DNA from: Shinella sp. UYSO24 | Lineage (GTDB): Bacteria; Pseudomonadota; Alphaproteobacteria; Rhizobiales; Rhizobiaceae | DNA: 64,000 nucleotides | Reading direction: 5' to 3' | Assembly (NCBI GenBank): GCA_902167985.1 | Contig: CABHNZ010000011.1 | Location: forward strand, 62,001-126,000 | Shown: one piece after another, positions 29,804 to 38,498 of the stretch | Position numbering within the stretch: position 1 is the stretch's first letter | Layout of the letters: the number at the start of each line of letters is the position of its first letter | Program-made: the position numbers and the translations under genes | Notes under the pieces: model-generated | Database searches by the model: none | Seen by the model: only the letters and a program-made list of their open reading frames with translations | Told to the model about the DNA's origin: nothing

Positions 29804-30141
29804 GCGCGCACTCCTTCTTCTCACGTTGAACTGGCGGGCAACGTAGTGTCAGAATTTTAAAACGGCAAGAGGAAACTCAGAATAGCGTAATAATATCAGG
29901 TATTTAATCGATTTAAAAAAATCTATTTCTATTTAAATCGGTTTAGCGACCTTTTTCGTCCAAGAGGTTTGGCGGATTCGTCCTTCCTCGGTGCAAATGA
30001 CGGAAATCGGCCCGAAAGCCTTGCCGCCTTTTCGCTTTGCCACAATTTGTTCCACCTTTATACTCAAGAAGCGCATCTTGTGGCTGATCTGGCTGGGGAA
30101 AATCCAGGAGATGCGCATAGATGGTTATGGAGACGGAGAGC
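29804..30141. other. 338-base AT-rich divergent region between pckA and chvI
   Basis: Holds the promoters of both genes. The stretch 29860-29950 is strikingly AT-rich against the surrounding GC-rich DNA and contains the paired palindromes listed separately. A 61-codon minus-strand frame at 29933-30118 has no ribosome-binding site or recognisable product and is not called. Confidence 0.65.
29902..29947. promoter_or_regulatory. two LacI-type operator-like palindromes upstream of pckA
   Basis: ATTTAATCGATTTAAA (29902-29917) and TTTAAATCGGTTTAGC (29932-29947) are partial palindromes centred on CG, with centres 30 bp (about three helical turns) apart. The CG-centred half-sites are the pattern bound by LacI/GalR regulators; in Sinorhizobium pckA is controlled by such a regulator (PckR). 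That this is a PckR site is inference. Confidence 0.45.
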
Positions 30142-30861
30142 ATGCAGACAATCGCGCTCGTAGACGACGACCGCAATATCCTCACCTCGGTGTCGATCGC
30201 GCTTGAGGCTGAAGGATACAAGGTCGAGACCTATACGGACGGCGCCTCCGCACTCGACGGACTTGTCGCCCGCCCGCCGCATCTGGCGATTTTCGATATC
30301 AAGATGCCGCGCATGGACGGCATGGAGCTTCTGCGGCGCCTCAGGCAGAAGTCCGACCTGCCGGTGATCTTCCTCACCTCCAAGGACGAGGAAATCGACG
30401 AACTGTTCGGCCTGAAGATGGGCGCCGACGACTTCATCACCAAGCCGTTCTCGCAGCGGCTTCTGGTAGAGCGCGTCAAGGCGATCCTGCGCCGTTCGGG
30501 TGCCCGCGATGCACAGGCCGCCGTCAAGACGGCGACGGACCAGCCGCAGGCGGCCCGGACGCTGGAACGTGGCCAGCTGCTGATGGACCAGGAGCGCCAC
30601 ACCTGCACATGGCGCGGCGAGGCCGTGACGCTGACGGTGACGGAATTCCTCATCCTGCATTCGCTGGCGCAGCGCCCCGGCGTGGTCAAAAGCCGCGACG
30701 CCCTGATGGACGCCGCCTATGACGAGCAGGTCTATGTGGACGACCGGACGATCGACAGCCACATCAAGCGGCTGCGCAAGAAGTTCAAGATGGTCGACAA
30801 TGACTTCGACATGATCGAGACGCTCTATGGCGTCGGCTATCGCTTCCGCGAGGCTGCCTGA
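30142..30861 (+). CDS. chvI: response regulator ChvI
   Basis: OmpR-type response regulator of the ChvG-ChvI (ExoS-ChvI) system, which controls envelope, exopolysaccharide, acid and host-related genes in rhizobia, agrobacteria and Brucella. The receiver domain has VDDDRN, the phospho-acceptor Asp52 in [11 protein letters not shown] and the conserved Lys101 in TKPF. The C-terminal winged helix contains [19 protein letters not shown], then [17 protein letters not shown] and [10 protein letters not shown]. The frame opens at 30121, but ATG 30142 ([12 protein letters not shown]) with GGAGAGC directly upstream is the family start. The 240-residue length is standard. It is intact. Confidence 0.95.
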   Translation: MQTIALVDDDRNILTSVSIALEAEGYKVETYTDGASALDGLVARPPHLAIFDIKMPRMDGMELLRRLRQKSDLPVIFLTSKDEEIDELFGLKMGADDFITKPFSQRLLVERVKAILRRSGARDAQAAVKTATDQPQAARTLERGQLLMDQERHTCTWRGEAVTLTVTEFLILHSLAQRPGVVKSRDALMDAAYDEQVYVDDRTIDSHIKRLRKKFKMVDNDFDMIETLYGVGYRFREAA

Positions 30862-30978
30862 TCATCGTGAATTGCCTTTGGCACCCGACAGGAGCAAAAG
30901 CCCATCGGCGGGTTGCCAAAGGTTAACTTGAAGCCGCGTCCGGCCCGGCGGTAAGCTGGCGGCGTGGAAGGACTGCAT

Positions 30979-32771
30979 GTGGCAGATCGAATGCTCGACA
31001 CCGAGATCGTTGAACGGCAGACGGGCGGCGCCTCCCGGCGCTCGGCGCGGCGTTTCTGGTCGCGTCCCTTCACGCTGATCCGCCGCGTCTTCGGCCATGC
31101 GGTGTTTTCCAGTCTGACGCGCCGCATCCTGTTCTTCAACATGGCGGCGACCGTGGTTCTGGTCGCGGGCATTCTCTATCTCAACCAGTTCCGCGAGGGG
31201 CTGATCGATGCGCGCGTGGAAAGCCTGCTGACCCAGGGCGAATCATTTCCGGCGCGATCTCCGCATCGGCCTCGGTCGATACCAATTCGATCACCATCGA
31301 TCCGCAGAAACTGCTCGAACTGCAGGCCGGCCAGAGCATCACGCCAGCGCCGAGCGACGAGGATCTGGATTTCCCGATCGACCCGGAACGCGTCGCGCCC
31401 GTGCTTCGCCGCCTCATCTCGCCGACGCATACGCGCGCGCGGCTCTTCGATGCGGATGCCAATCTGCTGCTCGATTCACGGCATCTCTATTCGCGCGGCC
31501 AGGTGCTGCGCTACGACCTACCGCCGATCGAGAACGAGAGCCAGACCTGGAGCGAGTGGTTCGCCGGCCTGTTCAACCGGCTGCTGCAGCCCGGCAACCT
31601 GCCGATCTACAAGGAAGCGCCGGGCGGCGACGGCTCGATCTATCCGGAAGTGATGAATGCGCTGACCGGCGTGCGCGGCGCCGTCGTGCGCATCACCGAT
31701 CGCGGCGAGCTGATCGTTTCGGTGGCCGTGCCCGTGCAGCGCTTCCGCGCCGTGCTCGGCGTGCTGCTTCTTTCCACGCAAGCCGGCGATATCGACAAGA
31801 TCGTCCATGCGGAGCGGCTTGCCATCATGCGCGTCTTCGGCGTGGCGACGCTCGTCAATATTCTGCTCTCGTTGCTTCTGTCATCGACCATCGCCAATCC
31901 GCTGCGGCGGCTCTCTGCCGCTGCGATCCGCGTGCGGCGCGGCGCCAAGCAGCGCGAGGAAATCCCGGATTTCTCCTATCGCCAGGATGAGATCGGCAAC
32001 CTTTCGATTGCCGTGCGCGACATGACGAATGCGCTCTACGACCGGATCGATGCGATCGAGAGCTTTGCCGCGGACGTGAGCCACGAGCTGAAAAACCCGC
32101 TCACCTCGCTCAGAAGCGCAGTCGAGACGCTGCCGCTCGCAAAATCGGAAGAGTCCAAGCAGCGGCTCACCGAGATCATCTTCCATGACGTGCGCCGCCT
32201 CGACCGGCTGATCAGCGATATTTCCGATGCCTCCCGGCTTGATGCCGAGCTTGCCCGTTCGGATTCGGCGCCGGTCGATATCGAGACGCTGCTCGGCAAT
32301 CTCGTCGATATTTCCAAGCAGATCCGCAGCGGCCGCAAGCCCGTCGAGATCGACCTGAAGATCGATGCCAAGGGCACCCACAAGGCCGCCTATTTCGTCA
32401 ACGGCCATGACCTGCGCCTTGGCCAGATCATCACCAACCTGATCGAGAATGCCCGCTCCTTCGTGCCGAAGACCGGCGGACGGCTTGCCATCCATCTGTC
32501 GCGGATCAAGGACCGTGTCGTCGTGACGGTGGAAGATAACGGGCCGGGCATCCAGGCGGAAAATATCGACCGCATTTTCGAGCGCTTCTATACGGACCGC
32601 CCGGATGGCGAGAGCTTTGGCCAGAATTCCGGTCTCGGCCTCTCCATCAGCCGGCAGATCGCCGAGGCGCATGGCGGCTCGCTGAAGGCGGAAAACATGG
32701 TGGATGCGAAGACCGGCGACCTTACCGGCGCCCGCTTCGTGCTGTCGCTGCCTGCCGGCGAAACCGCATGA
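30979..32771 (+). CDS. chvG: sensor histidine kinase ChvG, frame broken once
   Basis: Inner-membrane sensor partner of ChvI. Two membrane helices flank a periplasmic domain: ILFFNMAATVVLVAGILYLN near residue 55 and VATLVNILLSLLLSSTIANP near 290. HAMP is followed by the H-box ESFAADVSHELKNPLTSLRS with its phospho-accepting His, then N-box NLIENARSFVP, G1 VEDNGPGIQ, F-box FERFYTDRP and G2 NSGLGLSISRQ. The frame breaks near 31242: one more A in GGCGAATCATTTCC gives GEIISGAISASASVDTNS. Starts GTG 30964, GTG 30979 and ATG 30991 are possible; 30979 is best placed behind GGAAGG. hprK begins eight bases after the stop. Confidence 0.93.
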
Positions 32772-32778
32772 GGACGAG

Positions 32779-33275
32779 ATGAGCGGCGGCGGCGCAGACG
32801 ATCCCGTCATCGGCGCCGGAGCGCGGCGCAATCTCCATGCGACCGCCATCACGATCAACGGACGGGGCCTGATGTTCGTCGGGCGTCGGGATCGGGAAAG
32901 TCGATGCTGGCCTTCTCCTGCCTGTCGCAGGCGAAGCGGCTCGGCGCCGAGGCATGGCTGATCGCAGACGACCAGATCTTTATCCGTATCGATAACGGCC
33001 GTGTGATCGCGGAACGCCCCTCTGCCATTGCAGGTTTGATCGAGCTGCGCGGTAGCGGCATCGTGACCGTCGACAGTCTTGAAAGCGCCTCGATCGATCT
33101 GGTCATCCAGCTCGTCGATCTGGCCGACTGCGAGCGGCTTCCGCCTGAAAACGAACGGTTTTCGCTGTCGCGGGACCTGTCGCTGCCGATGATCCGCATG
33201 GCGCCCGTCGTGCCCGACCCAATCGGCTGGATCGGGGCTCTTGCCCCCTTCATGAAGGCCTATCCGCCGTTTTGA
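32779..33275 (+). CDS. hprK: short alphaproteobacterial HPr kinase/phosphorylase, frame broken once in the P-loop
   Basis: Phosphorylates HPr on its regulatory serine. In alphaproteobacteria this protein consists of the C-terminal kinase domain only, and the 165-residue length fits. Seen: NLHATAITINGRGLMFVG, the P-loop, SMLAFSCLSQAKRLGAEAWL with IADDQ, and GLIELRGSGIV, the HprK signature region. The P-loop is destroyed by a missing base near 32889: adding T in GGGCGTCGGGATCGG yields GRSGSGKSML. Its place between chvG and the PTS genes is conserved in rhizobia and links envelope signalling to the phosphorelay. ATG 32779 is eight bases after the chvG stop. Confidence 0.9.
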
Positions 33276-33399
33276 GCGGTGTTGCGGCCCATTTTTAACT
33301 TGAACTTCAGATCTATCTGGCGAAGATGGCTTCCCACCGCTGGACGGGTTTATTGCGATGCGATATGCCCGCGCGTTTCCATAGCAGGGGGCAGTTTAC

Positions 33400-33801
33400 A
33401 TGATCGGAATTGTGCTTGTCACTCATGGCAAGCTGGCTGAGGAGTTTCGACATGCGGTAGAGCATGTCGTTGGACCTCAGAAATTTATCGAGACCGTATC
33501 GATCGGCCCCGAAGACGATATGGACCAGAGACGGCAGGATATCGTCAACGCGGTGGAAAGCGCCAATGACGGCCATGGCGTCATCATCCTCACCGACATG
33601 TTCGGTGGAACGCCTTCCAACCTGTCGATCTCGGTCATGGAAAACGGCAAGACCGAAGTGATCGCCGGCATGAACCTGCCGATGCTGATCAAGCTTGCCG
33701 GCGTGCGCAGCGACAACAATATGGAACGCGCGCTTGCCGAGGCCTCCGAGGCCGGACGCAAATACATCAACGTCGCCAGCCGCGTCCTCAGCGGCAAGTG
33801 A
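33400..33801 (+). CDS. PTS EIIA component, mannose type (EIIA-Man-like)
   Basis: A 133-residue cytosolic phospho-carrier: IGIVLVTHGKLAEEF carries the phosphorylated His9, followed by the mannose-family signature ILTDMFGGTPSNLSISVM and NLPMLIKLAG. No EIIB, EIIC or EIID is nearby, so in alphaproteobacteria this IIA is thought to be regulatory within the nitrogen-type phosphorelay (EI-Ntr, NPr/HPr), not for sugar uptake. GGGGG lies nine bases before the ATG. It is followed 25 bases later by ptsH. Often labelled manX or eiiA in rhizobial annotations; I leave the symbol blank because the E. coli partner is different. Confidence 0.9.
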   Translation: MIGIVLVTHGKLAEEFRHAVEHVVGPQKFIETVSIGPEDDMDQRRQDIVNAVESANDGHGVIILTDMFGGTPSNLSISVMENGKTEVIAGMNLPMLIKLAGVRSDNNMERALAEASEAGRKYINVASRVLSGK

Positions 33802-33826
33802 GAGCGGCAAGCGAGAAACGAGCCTG

Positions 33827-34105
33827 ATGTCGTCCGACCTCTCCCGTGACTTCCTCATCGTCAACAAGCGCGGCCTGCATGCCCGCGCATCCGCCAAGTT
33901 CGTGACGATGGTGGAAACCTTCGATGCGACGATCACCGTTTCCAAGGACGGCACCACCGTCGGCGGCACGTCGATCATGGGCCTGATGATGCTGGCTGCC
34001 TCCACCGGCTGTTCGATCACGGTTGCCGCCACCGGCAACCAGGCGACGGAAGCGCTCGATGCGCTCGAAAGGCTCGTCGCCGACAAGTTCGGCGAAGAAG
34101 CCTGA
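33827..34105 (+). CDS. ptsH: phosphocarrier protein HPr
   Basis: A 92-residue phosphocarrier. The active His18 lies in NKRGLHARASAKFV; the regulatory Ser49 in GGTSIMGLMMLAAS corresponds to Ser46 of classic HPr and is the expected target of the HprK kinase encoded upstream. It receives phosphate from an enzyme I not present in this window and passes it to the IIA encoded just before it. ATG 33827 has only a weak upstream GAG; an in-frame frame extends earlier without a plausible start. It is intact and probably co-transcribed with chvG, hprK and the IIA gene. Confidence 0.93.
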   Translation: MSSDLSRDFLIVNKRGLHARASAKFVTMVETFDATITVSKDGTTVGGTSIMGLMMLAASTGCSITVAATGNQATEALDALERLVADKFGEEA

Positions 34106-34123
34106 TCCTTTCTCCACCCGGAT

Positions 34124-34147
34124 ATAAAGATATAAAGACTTCTTTAT
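34124..34147. promoter_or_regulatory. operator candidate upstream of ahcY
   Basis: ATAAAGACTTCTTTAT (34132-34147) is a perfect palindrome with arms ATAAAGA/TCTTTAT, and a third copy of the arm, ATAAAGA, sits directly before it at 34124-34130. Position about 110 bases before ahcY fits a promoter-proximal operator. ArsR-type SahR controls ahcY in many proteobacteria; assigning this site to SahR is inference. Confidence 0.5.
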
Positions 34148-34259
34148 GTGCTGGTTGCCAGTTTCGGCGAAGCCTGCTACACCGCAGGCCAACCCGATAG
34201 GCTGCCGGACATGCTTTTCCGTGCCGTCTATCTCCGATCAAACTCGACTGGAGATCTTA

Positions 34260-35656
34260 ATGAGCACCGAGAAGGATTACGTCGTAGCCGACATCAACCT
34301 TGCCGCCTACGGCCGCAAGGAGCTCGACATTGCCGAAACCGAAATGCCGGGCCTGATGGCCTGCCGCGAAGAGTTCGGCACCTCCAAGCCGCTCAAGGGC
34401 GCACGCATTTCCGGCTCGCTGCACATGACGATCCAGACGGCGGTTCTGATCGAGACGCTGAAGGAACTCGGCGCCGATATCCGTTGGGCATCCTGCAACA
34501 TCTTCTCGACGCAGGACCATGCTGCTGCTGCCATCGCTGCTGCCGGCATTCCGGTTTTCGCGATCAAGGGTGAGAGCCTCACCGAATACTGGGAATATAC
34601 CGACAAGATCTTCCAGTGGGCCGATGGCGGCTCCTCCAACATGATCCTCGACGATGGCGGCGATGCCACCATGTACATCCTGCTCGCGCCCGCGCCGAAG
34701 CCGGTGAGGACGTTCTCTCGAACCCCGGTTCGGAAGAGGAAGAGATCCTGTTCGCGCAGATCAAGAAGCGCCTCGAAGCTTCGCCGGGCTGGTTCACCAA
34801 GCAGCGCGATTCCATCAAGGGCGTGACCGAAGAGACGACGACAGGCGTTCACCGCCTCTACGAACTCTCCAAGAAGGGCCTCCTCCCCTTCCCGGCGATC
34901 AACGTCAACGACTCGGTCACCAAGTCGAAGTTCGACAACAAGTATGGCTGCAAGGAATCACTGGTCGACGGCATTCGCCGCGGCACCGACGTGATGATGG
35001 CCGGCAAGGTTGCCGTCGTCTGCGGTTACGGCGACGTGGGCAAGGGCTCGGCCGCTTCGCTCCAGGCGCGCGCCCGCGTCAAGGTCACGGAAGTCGACCC
35101 GATCTGCGCGCTTCAGGCCGCCATGGACGGTTTTGAAGTCGTCGCACTCGAAGACGTCGTCTCCTCGGCAGACATCTTCATCACCACGACCGGCAACAAG
35201 GACGTCATCCGCATCGAGCATATGCGCGAGATGAAGGACATGGCGATCGTCGGCAATATCGGCCATTTCGACAACGAGATCCAGGTTGCGGCTCTGAAGA
35301 ACCTCAAGTGGACCAACGTCAAGCCGCAGGTCGATATCATCGAGTTCCCGAAGGGCAACCGCATGATCCTCCTGTCGGAAGGTCGTCTGCTCAACCTCGG
35401 CAACGCCACCGGCCACCCGTCCTTCGTGATGTCCGCCTCGTTCACCAACCAGACCCTGGCGCAGATCGAGCTCTTCACCAAGGAAGGCGAGTACAAGAAC
35501 GACGTCTACATCCTGCCGAAGCACCTCGACGAGAAGGTTGCCCGCCTGCACCTCGCCAAGCTCGGCGTGAAGCTGTCGCAGCTTTCCGAAGAGCAGGCCG
35601 CCTATATCGGCGTGCCGCAGCAGGGTCCGTTCAAGGCGGAACACTACCGCTACTAA
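34260..35656 (+). CDS. ahcY: S-adenosylhomocysteine hydrolase, frame broken once plus an in-frame loss
   Basis: NAD-dependent enzyme splitting S-adenosylhomocysteine to adenosine and homocysteine, recycling the methyl cycle. Seen: [57 protein letters not shown], the NAD site [28 protein letters not shown] and the C-terminal KAEHYRY. The frame breaks near 34688 (one G short in CTGCTCGCGCCC; restored [13 protein letters not shown]). Near 35066-35081 three runs are each one base short, keeping the frame but turning the normal LQGAGARVKV into LQARARVKV right after the glycine-rich loop. ATG 34260 follows GGAG. A strong terminator follows the stop. Confidence 0.95.
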
Positions 35657-35686
35657 TCCCTAGCCGGTTAATCCACAACATCTTGT

Positions 35687-35722
35687 GGCCGCAGCCTTGA
35701 CAAAGGCTGCGGCCTCTTTTTT
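35687..35722 (+). terminator. strong rho-independent terminator of ahcY
   Basis: GGCCGCAGCCTT pairs perfectly with AAGGCTGCGGCC (12 bp) across a 4-base loop GACA and is followed by TCTTTTTT, 30 bases after the ahcY stop. Confidence 0.92.
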
Positions 35723-35936
35723 GGCCAAAACCCTTCCCGCAAAATGCCTGCCGGGTATTGTTTTCTCACTTGATTCGTACCGGCTCGGGGCAAGGTACGA
35801 ATGGTATGTCTTGTCGATGAGCGGCAATTGGACGGAGACAGACCGGTCATGTCGGTAAAAAACGAGCCTGCACGAGCAGGCCGATCCATATTGCGGTGGT
35901 ATCGAAGGAGAGACTTCGGCCAGCCGGGAAAAGCCT

Positions 35937-38498
35937 GTGCGGCAGGTGGCGGGACGGCGTAGCCGTGTCCTCGCCTTCATGGGCGGCTGGCTTTCGGGCA
36001 AGCTCCTTTCGGGAACCCGGCTTTCGAGCTGCGCCCTGACGGGCGGCTTCGTTGCGGCAGCGGCTTATCCGGCCTTTGCCCAGACGGGTGTTCAGGCCGG
36101 AATGCATGCAGGCGGACACAGCGCAAAGCTGTTCACCTCGGCAGAAGTCGCCGTGGCCTCGCTGGTCGTCGGTGCGCTCGGTGCAGCGCTTCTCGCTGCC
36201 GTCTGGCTGGTGCGCCAGAAGGGCAATATCGAAGTGCAGAGCAAGGAAATGCGCAGCGCGCTTTCCGATGCCAACCAGAAGATTTCCAAATACCAGGCAC
36301 TGATCGCGGACAAGAACCGCCGGATCGTCATCTGGGAAGGTGGCCAGTCGCGGCTTGAGGCACGGCCGGAACTGCTCGGACAATTGCCGCCGGAAACCGG
36401 CGCGCCGCAGGACGATCGCGATTTCCTCGCCTTCGGCCGCTGGCTGCGCCCCTCGTCGGCCGGTCCGCTCGAACACGCGATCGAGCATCTGCGCAGCGAA
36501 GCACGCAGCTTCGACATGGTGGTCGAGACCCATCGCGACGAGATCCTCGAAGTGCAGGGCCGGGTTTCCGGCGGCAAGGCCTTCGTGCGCTTCATCGCGC
36601 TCAACAACCTGCGCGCCGAACTCGCCGAATTGAAGATCGAGCGCGAGCGGCTGACCCATTCGATCTCGATGTTCCAGTCGCTGCTCGACGCCGTCGACCA
36701 GCCGGTCTGGCAGCGCGACGGACAGGGCAAGCTTGCCTGGGTCAACCACGCCTATGGCGATGCCGTGGACGCGGCCAATCCTGAAAAGGCCGTGGCGGAG
36801 GGACGCGAATTCCTCGGCACGATCGCCCGCGAAAAGATCAAGGCGACGGCCACCGCCATGTCGCCCTTCCATGACCGGATCTCGACCGTAACGCGCGGCG
36901 ACCGCGCGATGTTCGATGTCGTCGACGTGGTGACGCCCGGCGGCACGATCGGCATGGCGATCGACGTTTCGGAAGCGGACATGATCCGCGAAGAGCTGAA
37001 GCGCACGCTGAAGAGCCACGCAGAAACGCTCGACCATCTGGCGACGCCGGTTGCGATCTTCGACGGCAAGCGCCGCCTGCAATTCTATAACCAGGCCTTC
37101 GTGCAGCTGTGGGATTTCTCCCTGCCATTCCTCGAGTCGCATCCCGACCATAGCGAGCTTCTCGACAAGCTGCGCGCCAATGGCAAATTGCCGGAACAGC
37201 TGAACTGGCGCAGCTGGAAGGATGGCGCGCTTGCCATCTACCAGTCGCTCGATACCAGAACCGATGTCTGGCATCTGCCGAACGGGCAGACGCTCCGGGT
37301 GATCGCCACGGCGCATCCGCAGGGCGGCGCGACCTGGGTGTTCGAAAATCTCACCGAACAGGTGGATCTCGAAACCCGCTACAATACGCTGGTACAGGTT
37401 CAGGGCGAGACGATCGACCACCTGTCCGAAGGTGTCGCCGTGTTCGGCCCGGATGGCCGCATCCGGCTATCCAACCCGGCCTTCAGGGCGCTCTGGGGCA
37501 TTACCGCCGAACAGGCCAAGCCCGAGACCCATATCAAGGCGATCGAGGCCGCCTGCGCGCCTTCCTACGACAAGCCGGATGGCTGGCGCCGTTTCGGCCA
37601 GATGCTGACCGCCTTCGACGACGAGCGCCCTTCGCTGCAGGGCACGTTCGAACTCTATTCCGGTCTCATCCTCGATTATGCCGTGACGCCGCTGCCGAAT
37701 GCGCAGACGATGCTGACCTTCGTCGACATGACGGCCAGCGCGCGCGCCGAACGGGCGCTCAAGGAAAAGAACGAGGCCTTGCAGAAGGCCGACGAGATCA
37801 AGAACGATTTCGTCCAGCATGTTTCCTACGAGCTGCGCTCGCCGCTCACCAATATCATCGGCTTTACGGATCTGTTGAAGACGCCGGGTCTCGGCACGCT
37901 CAACGAGCGGCAGGCGGAGTATATCGACCATATCTCCACCTCGTCCTCGGTGCTGCTGACCATCGTCAACGACATTCTGGATCTTGCGACCGTCGATGCC
38001 GGCATCATGGAACTGCAATATTCGGAAATGTCGGTCGATGATCTGATCGACGACGTTTCCATGCAGATCGCCGACCGGCTGCAGGAAAACGGCGTGACGC
38101 TGGAGATCACCGCTCCGAGCGGGCTCGGCGCGATCGTCGCGGACCAGCAGCGGCTGAAGCAGATCCTGCTCAAGCTCCTGACCAATGCGGCGAATTTCGC
38201 GCCCGAGGGCTCGATGATCACGCTGGATTGCCGCCGCAACGAGACGGATGTGTTCTTCTCCGTGCGCGACCGGGGTCCGGGCATTCCGGCCGAGATGCTG
38301 AAGACGGTTTTCGACCGCTTCTCGTCCAACTCCAAGGGCGGCAAGCGCAGCGGTGCGGGCCTCGGCCTGTCGATCGTCGAGAGTTTCGTCACCCTGCATC
38401 ACGGCGAGGTCAGCATCGATAGCCGCGCCGGCGAAGGAACCACCGTCACCTGCCGCATTCCAAGCGGCCAGGGCGCCCATTCCGTCGCTGCCGAATGA
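35937..38498 (+). CDS. divL: DivL-like PAS sensor kinase with Tyr in place of the phospho-accepting His
   Basis: An 853-residue intact protein. N-terminus: two hydrophobic stretches (about residues 30-48 and 68-92), then coiled region and PAS-like segments with HSISMFQSLLDAVDQPVWQR, HLATPVAIFDGKRRLQFYNQ and HLSEGVAVFGPDGRIRLSNP. The kinase core has the H-box DFVQHVSYELRSPLTNIIGF, where Tyr631 stands where histidine kinases have His. The ATPase domain is complete: LLKLLTNAANFAPEG, RDRGPGIPAEM, FDRFSS and GAGLGLSIVES. Tyr at this site is the hallmark of DivL, the Caulobacter cell-cycle regulator that acts on CckA with DivK. GTG 35937 is the first possible start. It overlaps the next gene by four bases (ATGA). 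Confidence 0.85.
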   Translation: MRQVAGRRSRVLAFMGGWLSGKLLSGTRLSSCALTGGFVAAAAYPAFAQTGVQAGMHAGGHSAKLFTSAEVAVASLVVGALGAALLAAVWLVRQKGNIEVQSKEMRSALSDANQKISKYQALIADKNRRIVIWEGGQSRLEARPELLGQLPPETGAPQDDRDFLAFGRWLRPSSAGPLEHAIEHLRSEARSFDMVVETHRDEILEVQGRVSGGKAFVRFIALNNLRAELAELKIERERLTHSISMFQSLLDAVDQPVWQRDGQGKLAWVNHAYGDAVDAANPEKAVAEGREFLGTIAREKIKATATAMSPFHDRISTVTRGDRAMFDVVDVVTPGGTIGMAIDVSEADMIREELKRTLKSHAETLDHLATPVAIFDGKRRLQFYNQAFVQLWDFSLPFLESHPDHSELLDKLRANGKLPEQLNWRSWKDGALAIYQSLDTRTDVWHLPNGQTLRVIATAHPQGGATWVFENLTEQVDLETRYNTLVQVQGETIDHLSEGVAVFGPDGRIRLSNPAFRALWGITAEQAKPETHIKAIEAACAPSYDKPDGWRRFGQMLTAFDDERPSLQGTFELYSGLILDYAVTPLPNAQTMLTFVDMTASARAERALKEKNEALQKADEIKNDFVQHVSYELRSPLTNIIGFTDLLKTPGLGTLNERQAEYIDHISTSSSVLLTIVNDILDLATVDAGIMELQYSEMSVDDLIDDVSMQIADRLQENGVTLEITAPSGLGAIVADQQRLKQILLKLLTNAANFAPEGSMITLDCRRNETDVFFSVRDRGPGIPAEMLKTVFDRFSSNSKGGKRSGAGLGLSIVESFVTLHHGEVSIDSRAGEGTTVTCRIPSGQGAHSVAAE

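Noticed and set aside
29933..30118. Small minus-strand frame in the pckA-chvI spacer
   Set aside because: No ribosome-binding site, no recognised product, and it covers the expected chvI promoter.
34106..34259. SAM or SAH riboswitch upstream of ahcY
   Set aside because: I could not find a conserved riboswitch core or nested helices; the palindrome is better explained as a protein-binding site.
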